Assembly (NCBI GenBank): GCA_021442845.1
Contig: JABUSD010000155.1
Location: 1-8,419 of the forward strand
DNA length: 8,419 nt
Source: Holdemanella sp.
GTDB lineage: Bacteria; Bacillota_I; Bacilli_A; Erysipelotrichales; Erysipelotrichaceae
Reading direction: 5' to 3'
Positions within the stretch are counted from its first letter, which is position 1, and every line of letters begins with the position of its first letter. Made by a program: the position numbers and the translations under genes. The notes under the pieces were generated by a model. It was not told where the DNA came from. It worked only from the letters and a program-made list of their open reading frames with translations, and made no database searches. Positions 1 to 6,832 of this stretch are shown here, piece by piece.

Positions 1-18
1 TAGGGTGATATCACCCTA
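1..18 (-). terminator. Probable terminator hairpin of the PTS gene, cut by the window edge
   Basis: Bases 1-18 form a perfect inverted repeat (TAGGGTGAT / ATCACCCTA). It lies 22 bases beyond the stop codon of the minus-strand PTS gene. A run of U expected on the minus strand would fall outside the window, so only the stem is seen. On the plus strand the stem is followed by a weak T-rich stretch, so it could also serve a converging gene to the left. A protein-binding dyad is the alternative. Confidence 0.55.
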
Positions 19-40
19 ATCTTTATTATAATCGTTTTAT

Positions 41-1405
41 TTATTCTTCGTCATATTTTTTGTCATAGCCGAATAAGTATGTTAATACACATGATCCGAT
101 TAATGACACTAACATTGCGATAACGAATCCAGCAAATCCTTCCCCGATGAACAATGGGAATGAAAGGATTCCAACTGGTCCACCTGCTAATGCAGCTGCA
201 TTGCATGATCCAGCGATACCACCTGATACAGCCGCACATGCAACTGCGATATAGAATGGTTTCTTGTATTTTAAGTTAACACCATAGATAGCAGGCTCTG
301 TGATAGAGAAGACACCTGTAATACCTGCTGATAATGCTGTCTGTTTGATTTCAGGATTCTTTGTTTTTAGTGCTACACCCAATGCAGCTCCAGCCTGTGA
401 CCAGTTTGATGGTCCAGTAATCGCATTGATTGTGTTTCTTCCATACATAGCTAAGTTTACAGTTCCAAGAGGTACAATACCCCAGTGAAGTCCAAATACA
501 ACCAATACCTGCCAGGCAGCCCCTAAGACAACACCACATACGATTGGATTGAAATTATAGATTGCTGTATATGCACCACCGATAACTGACTGTAATCCAG
601 ATGTAACCGGACCAATAATCAAGAACATTAGAGGTACAGTGATTGCGATTTCTAATAATGGAGTAAGAATGTTTCTACATACAGCTGGAATCTTCTTGCA
701 TACTTTTTCAATATAAGACATTGCCCATACTGTAACAATCATTGGAATAACTCCTGAACCATATCCCTGTGCTGGGAATTGAACTGTAATTCCAAACAAT
801 TTCATTCCTGTTTCACCTTGAACTGCTCCCTGAATTGCTGGAGATACCATTGTCAGAGCAACAACGACTGCAATCATAGGATTTACATTGAATTTCTTTG
901 CAGAAGTATAAGCTAGATATACTGGCAAGAATGAATATACAGCATTATAGGCAGCATTTAATACGATGTACAATCCACCTTCTGGGTTCATTCCAAAGTA
1001 TGTTGTACCAAGCATCAACAAGGCACGAATCATACCAGCACCAATCAATGCAGGTAATACTGGAGTAAAGATCGTTGTAACGATATCAATAATGACATCC
1101 ATCAATTTCCCTTTTACTTTTAAATCATCCTTTTCAACTACATCAATGGCTTTTCCTGTAATTCCTGTCTGTTTCTGGATTTCATCAAACACGCCATCGA
1201 CTTCATTTCCAATAATAACCTGGAACTGTCCACCGCTTTCAACAACGTTAACTACACCTTTAATTTTACAGACAGCATCTTTATCTGCCTTATCTCTACT
1301 TACTAGTTTGAAACGTAATCTTGTAGCACAATGTGTTAAGGATGCGATATTTGATCCACCACCAATTTTTTCTACAATCTCACTTGCTACTGTTTTGTAA
1401 TCCAT
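41..1405 (-). CDS. PTS beta-glucoside-type transporter subunit EIIBC (AscF-like)
   Basis: A 454-residue sugar permease of the phosphotransferase system, glucose/beta-glucoside/sucrose superfamily. It imports a sugar across the cytoplasmic membrane and phosphorylates it. The IIB domain spans about residues 1-80 with the phospho-accepting Cys26 in THCATRLRF. The IIC membrane domain spans about 105-447 and holds FGLHWG (His307) and the ITEPAIYGV signature (Glu370). The protein ends at about the IIC boundary, and no IIA domain (about 160 residues in BglF-type EIIBCA proteins) is present, so it resembles AscF, ScrA or MurP and needs an EIIA from another protein. The start is set by AAGGAG at 1413-1418, 7 bases before the ATG. 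It is divergent from the LacI regulator and 6-phospho-beta-glucosidase genes, which points to a beta-glucoside (cellobiose, salicin or arbutin) as substrate. The exact sugar is inferred from context. Confidence 0.9.
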   Translation of the reverse strand: MDYKTVASEIVEKIGGGSNIASLTHCATRLRFKLVSRDKADKDAVCKIKGVVNVVESGGQFQVIIGNEVDGVFDEIQKQTGITGKAIDVVEKDDLKVKGKLMDVIIDIVTTIFTPVLPALIGAGMIRALLMLGTTYFGMNPEGGLYIVLNAAYNAVYSFLPVYLAYTSAKKFNVNPMIAVVVALTMVSPAIQGAVQGETGMKLFGITVQFPAQGYGSGVIPMIVTVWAMSYIEKVCKKIPAVCRNILTPLLEIAITVPLMFLIIGPVTSGLQSVIGGAYTAIYNFNPIVCGVVLGAAWQVLVVFGLHWGIVPLGTVNLAMYGRNTINAITGPSNWSQAGAALGVALKTKNPEIKQTALSAGITGVFSITEPAIYGVNLKYKKPFYIAVACAAVSGGIAGSCNAAALAGGPVGILSFPLFIGEGFAGFVIAMLVSLIGSCVLTYLFGYDKKYDEE

Positions 1406-1431
1406 AATTTTTCTCCTTCTGTCCTAACGAC

Positions 1432-1443
1432 GTAAACGTTTAC
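1432..1443. promoter_or_regulatory. Operator O1, perfect palindrome GTAAACGTTTAC
   Basis: A perfect 12-bp dyad with a central CG, typical of LacI-family operators. It lies just downstream of the predicted start point of the PTS gene (about 1445), where bound repressor would block transcription. The core TAAACGTTTA recurs at 1490-1499 and 1521-1530. The cognate binder is most likely the LacI-type protein encoded at 1579-2592. The site also differs from an ideal CcpA cre (TGTAAACGTTTACA) only at the two outer bases. Confidence 0.8.
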
Positions 1444-1451
1444 CTAAATCT

Positions 1452-1480
1452 AAAATATACCTTTCTTCAGCGAATGTCAA
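1452..1480 (-). promoter_or_regulatory. Promoter of the PTS gene
   Basis: Read on the minus strand, a perfect -35 box TTGACA (1475-1480) is followed after 17 bases by TATTTT (1452-1457) as -10. TATATT two bases closer to the -35 box is an alternative. Transcription would begin near 1445, directly before operator O1. Operator O2 lies 8 bases upstream of the -35 box. Confidence 0.65.
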
Positions 1481-1488
1481 TAAAAAAG

Positions 1489-1500
1489 TTAAACGTTTAC
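1489..1500. promoter_or_regulatory. Operator O2, TTAAACGTTTAC
   Basis: Second copy of the LacI-type operator with a perfect 10-bp core TAAACGTTTA (1490-1499). It lies between the two divergent promoters. It shares a 17-base identical block, AAAAGTTAAACGTTTAC, with operator O3 (1484-1500 and 1515-1531), so the two are direct repeats 31 bp apart, about three helical turns. Its centre is 57 bp from that of O1. Confidence 0.75.
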
Positions 1501-1519
1501 GTATTATTTTTTATAAAAG

Positions 1520-1531
1520 TTAAACGTTTAC
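1520..1531. promoter_or_regulatory. Operator O3, TTAAACGTTTAC
   Basis: Third copy of the LacI-type operator. It overlaps the -35 box (1527-1532) of the plus-strand promoter for the regulator and glucosidase genes, so repressor bound here would exclude RNA polymerase. This suggests that the regulator represses its own gene as well as the divergent permease gene. Confidence 0.78.
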
Positions 1532-1555
1532 TCTTTTACATAAAAATGATATACT
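1527..1555 (+). promoter_or_regulatory. Promoter of the regulator-glucosidase operon, extended -10
   Basis: The -35 box TTTACT (1527-1532, four of six consensus bases) is followed after 17 bases by TATACT (1550-1555). A TG at 1547-1548 gives an extended -10 (TGATATACT). The predicted start is near 1562, leaving a very short leader before the ribosome binding site at 1567-1571. The -35 box is inside operator O3. Confidence 0.65.
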
Positions 1556-1578
1556 TTTTACAGAGCAGGAGTATAAAA

Positions 1579-2592
1579 ATGGACAATAAAGCAATCTCGA
1601 TTAAAGATATCGCAGCCATGTCTGGTGTAAGTATTGCCACTGTATCCAGAATTCTAAATAATAAAGGTGGCTATTCTAAGAAAACCGAGGAAAAGATTAA
1701 ACAGATCTGCGAAGAAAATGGATTTATCATAAATCAGGCAGCAAAATCATTAAAGGAACAGAAATCCAATATTGTTGGAATGATTGTTCCAAATATCAAT
1801 AACTTATTTTACGCAAATATGACATTTGAAGTAGAGAGCATTCTTGAAGAAAAAGGAATCTCCCTATTAATCTGTAATACTGGTAATGATTCTGAAAAAG
1901 AAAAAAGCTATTTCAAAACATTAATTTCAAAGAATGTAGATGGCATTATCTGTATTAGCGGCTTATCAAAAATTGATAATACCGTAATTCCTAGAAACAT
2001 ACCTACCGTTCTATTAGACAGATACCCTGTTAATACGTTGGATTTACCTGTTGTGATGAATGATGAAATTGAAACCGCAACAAGAATGACAAATTCTTTA
2101 ATCGATATGGGATGTAAGCATATTCTTTATCTGACTGGCTATTCCAATAAATATGAAAAAAATGAACGATTAACAGGATATGAAATCGCATTAGAACAGA
2201 ATCATATTCCAGTTGATAAACGATATGAGCTAAGACGACAAGGTAAACAGCCTTCCCATATTGAATATGAAGTTCTAGTCTATGATTTCTTAAAATTGGG
2301 ACTAGCTGTAGATGGTGTCCTTGCCGGTTCAGAACGAAGTGCATTAGGGGCACTTGAGGCATTCCGTCGTATGGGCATCAGCGTACCAGATGACATAAAA
2401 CTGATTTCCTATGACAACACATTATGTTCGATTCTGACAACACCTACGCTTTCATCTGTTGAAAGAAATTATAAGACTAGCGCAAGAACCGTATGTGATC
2501 TGTTGCTGGACATTATAAATGGAGATAAGCATATGGAGGGACAAAAAATCATTGTTCCTACATATCTAATAGAAAGAAAATCAACAAAGTAG
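1579..2592 (+). CDS. LacI-family transcriptional regulator of the beta-glucoside locus
   Basis: A 337-residue sugar-responsive DNA-binding protein, the normal length for the family. The N-terminal helix-turn-helix is at about residues 7-28 (ISIKDIAAMSGVSIATVSRI), followed by a hinge (NQAAKSL, 52-58). A periplasmic-binding-protein-like effector domain follows, with landmarks IVGMIVPNI, VDGIICIS, IPTVLLDR, ERLTGY, SYDN and the C-terminal VPTYLIERKS. The frame is open further upstream to an ATG at 1474, but I chose 1579: AGGAG at 1567-1571 lies 7 bases before it, the HTH then starts at the usual distance, and the longer form would translate through promoter and operators. The gene is first in an operon with the GH1 gene 13 bases downstream and is divergent from the PTS gene. 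The likely inducer is a phosphorylated beta-glucoside (inference). AscG is the nearest functional analogue by gene order. Confidence 0.9.
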   Translation: MDNKAISIKDIAAMSGVSIATVSRILNNKGGYSKKTEEKIKQICEENGFIINQAAKSLKEQKSNIVGMIVPNINNLFYANMTFEVESILEEKGISLLICNTGNDSEKEKSYFKTLISKNVDGIICISGLSKIDNTVIPRNIPTVLLDRYPVNTLDLPVVMNDEIETATRMTNSLIDMGCKHILYLTGYSNKYEKNERLTGYEIALEQNHIPVDKRYELRRQGKQPSHIEYEVLVYDFLKLGLAVDGVLAGSERSALGALEAFRRMGISVPDDIKLISYDNTLCSILTTPTLSSVERNYKTSARTVCDLLLDIINGDKHMEGQKIIVPTYLIERKSTK

Positions 2593-2602
2593 AAGGAGCT
2601 AA

Positions 2603-4051
<1,449 letters not shown>

Positions 4052-4057
4052 ATAGAC

Positions 4058-4086
4058 AAAGGATGTCCAATCGACATCCTTTTATT
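4058..4086 (+). terminator. Rho-independent terminator after the glucosidase gene
   Basis: A 10-bp stem AAAGGATGTC / GACATCCTTT (4058-4067 and 4073-4082) with loop CAATC is followed by a T-rich tail (TATTTATG). It begins 6 bases after the GH1 stop codon. Its right arm reaches the stop codon of the converging minus-strand membrane protein gene, so the hairpin may terminate both transcripts. On the minus strand the tail (TGTCTATTT) is a poorer U-tract. Confidence 0.8.
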
Positions 4087-4822
4087 TATGGAATAATTCA
4101 TATATTTTACAGACGCCTATCATATAAGGAATCAGCACCAGAAAGAATGGCCACATATATAGACATGGTATCTTAAAGATTTTCTTCAGTTTCTCTAATA
4201 TACCTACGCCTCCCGGACTATAGGTAAAGAAATAATTGGCATACTCGCACAATCCTTTCCTTAAAATGGTATTAATGATATGAATCACAAACACAAGTGC
4301 AATTCCCACCTTGACAACGCCGGGAATATATTTTGTTTCTGGAACGAACAATCCAAGTGTACTCAAAGAAATACCTGCGATCACTACCATAAAGTGATTT
4401 CCATAGAACCCTGCGATTCTTGGTTTCAATAAAGAATGCCCTGTAAATGCTGGCTCTGGCATACAGATGGCCAGCATGGCCCCTAAAGGTCCTACAAAAA
4501 AAGAAAAGCCCAATATAAAATTACTGTCTAAAAGAATCCCTATAGGAACTAGAATCATATTGATATTGCAAAGTTGTAAAGGAAGCTCACTCCACCAGTT
4601 AAAGGTTTCATATCCACTGATTTTTAAGAATTCCTGATCCTTGGATAGGAACATCTTATAAATGAAATAATATATAATATTAAATAGTGATAAACCAACC
4701 AGAAAATTTCTTTTGACGGGTATCGATGCATGACGAAAGGCAAAATAGATTCCAAATATACTTAGTATGGCAATCAGCAGCATCCCATTGAATGTCTTAT
4801 TAAATCGTTTTACTATAAACAT
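4082..4822 (-). CDS. YwaF/TP0381-family integral membrane protein, function unknown
   Basis: A 246-residue protein made almost wholly of hydrophobic segments (about residues 13-30, 40-58, 85-98, 102-120, 142-160, 168-187 and 221-240), so a membrane protein with about six or seven passes and no signal peptide. The motifs WWSELPLQLCNINM (77-90), MPEPAF (121-126) and NYFFTYSP (196-203) recall the TIGR02206 family (Bacillus YwaF, Treponema TP0381), whose role is not known to me. The start is uncertain. The ATG used has no good Shine-Dalgarno (only TAAG close by), and the next in-frame ATG (residue 14) has none either. It stands alone, converging on the glucosidase gene and separated from the downstream-lying operon by a strong terminator. 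Assignment rests on remembered motifs, not a search. Confidence 0.7.
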   Translation of the reverse strand: MFIVKRFNKTFNGMLLIAILSIFGIYFAFRHASIPVKRNFLVGLSLFNIIYYFIYKMFLSKDQEFLKISGYETFNWWSELPLQLCNINMILVPIGILLDSNFILGFSFFVGPLGAMLAICMPEPAFTGHSLLKPRIAGFYGNHFMVVIAGISLSTLGLFVPETKYIPGVVKVGIALVFVIHIINTILRKGLCEYANYFFTYSPGGVGILEKLKKIFKIPCLYMWPFFLVLIPYMIGVCKIYELFHK

Positions 4823-4903
4823 AAACTTATTATAAACAATATAAAATCAAATAAAAATCTTAAATTATCAAGTTTTTTCCTTTGGCTTAACATATCCATC
4901 CCA

Positions 4904-4932
4904 TATATAGTTGAATTTCCTTTTCCATTCAA
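4904..4932 (-). promoter_or_regulatory. Candidate promoter of the YwaF-like gene
   Basis: On the minus strand TTGAAT (4927-4932) and TATATA (4904-4909) are separated by 17 bases. They lie directly after the operon terminator and about 80 bases before the ATG at 4822. A second TATAAT (4829-4834) lies only 6 bases before the ATG, and a -35 box at the right distance is poor (TTTTTA). If that one were used, the transcript would be nearly leaderless. Confidence 0.4.
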
Positions 4933-4933
4933 T

Positions 4934-4969
4934 CAAAAAAAAAGCCTTTCGCCATAATGGCGGAAAGCT
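4934..4969 (-). terminator. Strong rho-independent terminator of the TetR-led redox operon
   Basis: On the minus strand a GC-rich stem between AGCTTTCCGCC and GGCGAAAGGCT (one C-A mismatch and one G-T pair, loop of about 5 bases) is followed by nine consecutive T (4935-4943 on the plus strand are A). The stem begins on the last base of the DUF1295 stop codon. It ends the five-gene minus-strand operon. Confidence 0.92.
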
Positions 4970-5757
4970 TACTGTTTATAGATATGATATTGTTTAGTGA
5001 ACGGGAATAGGACTGGTGTACTATTCGCATACTTCTGGTATTCTTCAAGATGTCCATAACGCTGGATGTGTCCTTTTTCCATACGTTTAGCCCCATCAAC
5101 CATAATATATACGATACATGCATAACCAATGATTGCACATGCCCATTGTAGAATTCCATTATAAGCGGTAATACCTGAAATGCATACACCTGTCCAGAAT
5201 AGGATTTCTCCAAAGTAGTTTGGACAGCGTACCAGTTTAAACAATCCCTGGCAGGCAACAAAATCAGGACGCTGTTTTTTCTGTGCTGATTTCTGTTTAT
5301 CAGCCATTGCTTCCATAGCAGCACCAAGAATCATAATCACAATACCGATGTAAAGGAAAATATTATCAGGACTACCATTTGTCATTCTAAAGTGCAATCC
5401 ACATGTCTGCAAGACATACAGAACACCCACGCATAACCATACTGCTACCTTCACAAAGATCGGTGGTTCTTTATCACTCATCTTTGCTGCTAGCACTTTT
5501 CTATATGCTTTGTTTCCCATTTCTCGTCTATATAGAAAATATCCAAGTCTAAATCCATAGATTGCCATGACCACAAAACCAATTGCTAGTGGAATGGATA
5601 CCATTCCTTTTGTAAATCCATAAATCAAAGATACGATTGCGATTCCACATACCGCAAATCCATATCCGATGGATAAAAACCATACAAAGCGTTTAAATCC
5701 GATTGCGCAGCAGATAAGGGCTGTAATAAGTAGAATTAGTAAAAATCCCCAATTCAT
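4969..5757 (-). CDS. DUF1295 membrane protein (steroid 5-alpha-reductase / ICMT superfamily)
   Basis: A 262-residue membrane protein with about seven hydrophobic segments (about residues 4-20, 28-48, 53-72, 103-119, 133-150, 184-198 and 203-222). The C-terminal half has the DUF1295 pattern: MEAMADKQK (148-156), GLFKLVRCPNYFGEILFW (171-188) and RMEKGHIQRYG..EEYQKYANSTPVLFPF (225-253). The superfamily includes NADPH-dependent steroid and enoyl reductases and isoprenylcysteine carboxyl methyltransferases, so the likely job is reduction or methylation of a membrane-soluble substrate. That is family knowledge, and this protein's reaction is unknown. The family usually has RHPNYFGE, but here Cys178 replaces the His. 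The start overlaps the SDR stop codon by one base (TAATG), with AAGGAGG (5768-5774) 10 bases upstream inside the SDR gene, so translation is coupled. It is the last gene of the operon. Confidence 0.82.
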   Translation of the reverse strand: MNWGFLLILLITALICCAIGFKRFVWFLSIGYGFAVCGIAIVSLIYGFTKGMVSIPLAIGFVVMAIYGFRLGYFLYRREMGNKAYRKVLAAKMSDKEPPIFVKVAVWLCVGVLYVLQTCGLHFRMTNGSPDNIFLYIGIVIMILGAAMEAMADKQKSAQKKQRPDFVACQGLFKLVRCPNYFGEILFWTGVCISGITAYNGILQWACAIIGYACIVYIMVDGAKRMEKGHIQRYGHLEEYQKYANSTPVLFPFTKQYHIYKQ

Positions 5758-6656
5758 TATTTATTTGCCTCCTTTTCAGCCAATTCCTTTTCAATGATTG
5801 GTGCATATGTCTTGTTCTTGATATACTCCTTAAAGCTATATCCAGGAACTTCTGTATCCCCGTAACAATCATTCAATAATGTAAATTTAGAAAATTTCAA
5901 TACATCTGATTTTCCTTCTTTTTTGATCTTAGGAAGCATTCCTAGTAAATCCATCATGAAAGCAGGAACGGTTTTAACTGGTCCATTTGTGACGCCATCG
6001 GCGTTATAGAACATTTCCGCAATTTCACGATATGTATATGTTTCCGTTCCACCAACATTGTAAGTCTTGTTTGTATCACACATTGTCTCCAGAATGAAAC
6101 GGGCAAAATCTCTTGTATCAACGACATTGGCAACAGGATCCTTCTTTGCCTTTAATAGCTGCACTTCTTTCTTCTTGATCATTGGCCAGAATACATGCGC
6201 AATGTCATAGAAATATCCCGTTGGACGATAGATTACATATGTTAGTCCACTCTTCTTTAATTCCTGTTCCAATAGATATTTAGAATGAACCATTGGGATT
6301 CCATCTCCTTTATCCGCATTGATAACAGAGATATATCCAAAGTGTTTTACACCTGCTTTTGCAGCTTCATTGACAAGGTTTAGATTTCCTTTGTAGTCAA
6401 TGTCATAGTTGTTTACTTTTGTGCTTGCTCCGGTTAATCCAACTGTCGTAATCACAACATCAACACCATCACAGATTCCGGCTAGAGTCGCTGGATTTGT
6501 CACATCAATTTTTACTGTCTTATAAGAAGACTCATCTAAATCATCCAGTTTACGAATCATCGCATCCGCTGCAATGACTTCATGTTCAGATTTACATAAT
6601 GCTCTTAAAATATCACTTCCTAAATGACCAAAAGCACCTGCTAATAATACTTTCAT
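5757..6656 (-). CDS. Atypical SDR, NmrA-like NAD(P)-binding epimerase/reductase family protein
   Basis: A 299-residue cytoplasmic Rossmann-fold protein. The dinucleotide-binding loop GAFGHLG is at residues 7-13, with an acidic Asp31 at the end of strand 2 (VIAAD), which suggests NAD(H) more than NADP(H). It continues with IDVTNP, DVVITTVG, KHFGYISVINA, HSKYLLEQELKKSGLTYVIYRPTGYF and VVDTRDFARFI, all usual for NmrA/divinyl-reductase-like atypical SDRs. The classical YxxxK pair is not present: Lys126 is there but the residue four before it is Met122, so chemistry may differ from classical dehydrogenases, or the protein may be a sensor or chaperone. A strong AGGAGG (6662-6667) lies 5 bases before the ATG. 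Genes on both sides are within 10 bases, so it belongs to the TetR-led operon. The substrate is unknown. Confidence 0.85.
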   Translation of the reverse strand: MKVLLAGAFGHLGSDILRALCKSEHEVIAADAMIRKLDDLDESSYKTVKIDVTNPATLAGICDGVDVVITTVGLTGASTKVNNYDIDYKGNLNLVNEAAKAGVKHFGYISVINADKGDGIPMVHSKYLLEQELKKSGLTYVIYRPTGYFYDIAHVFWPMIKKKEVQLLKAKKDPVANVVDTRDFARFILETMCDTNKTYNVGGTETYTYREIAEMFYNADGVTNGPVKTVPAFMMDLLGMLPKIKKEGKSDVLKFSKFTLLNDCYGDTEVPGYSFKEYIKNKTYAPIIEKELAEKEANK

Positions 6657-6665
6657 AATTTCCTC

Positions 6666-6831
6666 CTAATCAATATAATTTACTTTTCTTACTTCCAATG
6701 TACCTAATAAGAAGGCTATCATGGATCCGATATTGGTTACCTGATGAATCATCAGATTTTGCCCCTAATATCCTAAGATAAAGACAAAGAGACATCAGTC
6801 CAACAACAATCGCCATGAATGGGGTAATCAT
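6666..6831 (-). pseudogene. Small two-helix membrane protein gene with a one-base frameshift
   Basis: The ATG at 6829-6831 lies one base after the flavin-reductase stop codon and opens a hydrophobic segment (MITPFMAIVVGLMSLCLYLR). As written, the frame runs into an unrelated polar tail ending at 6670. Removing one G from the GGGG run (plus-strand CCCC, 6762-6765) joins it to a second frame whose residues continue ILGQNLMIHQVTNIG and SMIAFLLGTLEVRKVNYID. The joined product has 54 residues with two membrane helices (about 5-22 and 34-45), and its TAG (6666-6668) overlaps the SDR ribosome binding site, as expected for a real operon member. The break may be a true mutation, phase-variable slippage or a sequencing error. 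No homologue is recognised and no function is claimed. Confidence 0.6.
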
Positions 6832-6832
6832 A

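Noticed and set aside
966..1400. A 144-codon plus-strand ORF opposite the PTS gene
   Set aside because: It is the antisense shadow of a well-conserved EIIBC coding region, with no ribosome binding site and no recognisable domain.
1484..1531. The direct repeats AAAAGTTAAACGTTTAC as the start of a CRISPR or other repeat array
   Set aside because: Only two full copies exist with a 14-base gap, and the palindromic core with promoter placement explains them as operators.
1474..1578. Upstream extension of the LacI-family gene by 35 codons
   Set aside because: It would translate through the promoter and two operators, lacks a ribosome binding site, and adds residues not expected before a LacI helix-turn-helix. 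The ATG at 1579 has a well-placed AGGAG.
4868..4936. A 22-residue minus-strand mini-ORF starting with TTG, with AAAGG nearby, reading like protein (IEWKRKFNYIWDGYVKPKEKT with a T-tract start)
   Set aside because: Its start lies in the U-tract of a strong terminator and it overlaps a likely promoter. A TTG start in a T run is weak evidence. It could be a remnant of a lost gene but cannot be supported.
4929..5327. A 132-codon minus-strand ORF inside the DUF1295 gene
   Set aside because: It is an alternative frame of the DUF1295 gene that runs through the terminator. The DUF1295 frame has the family motifs and a coupled start.
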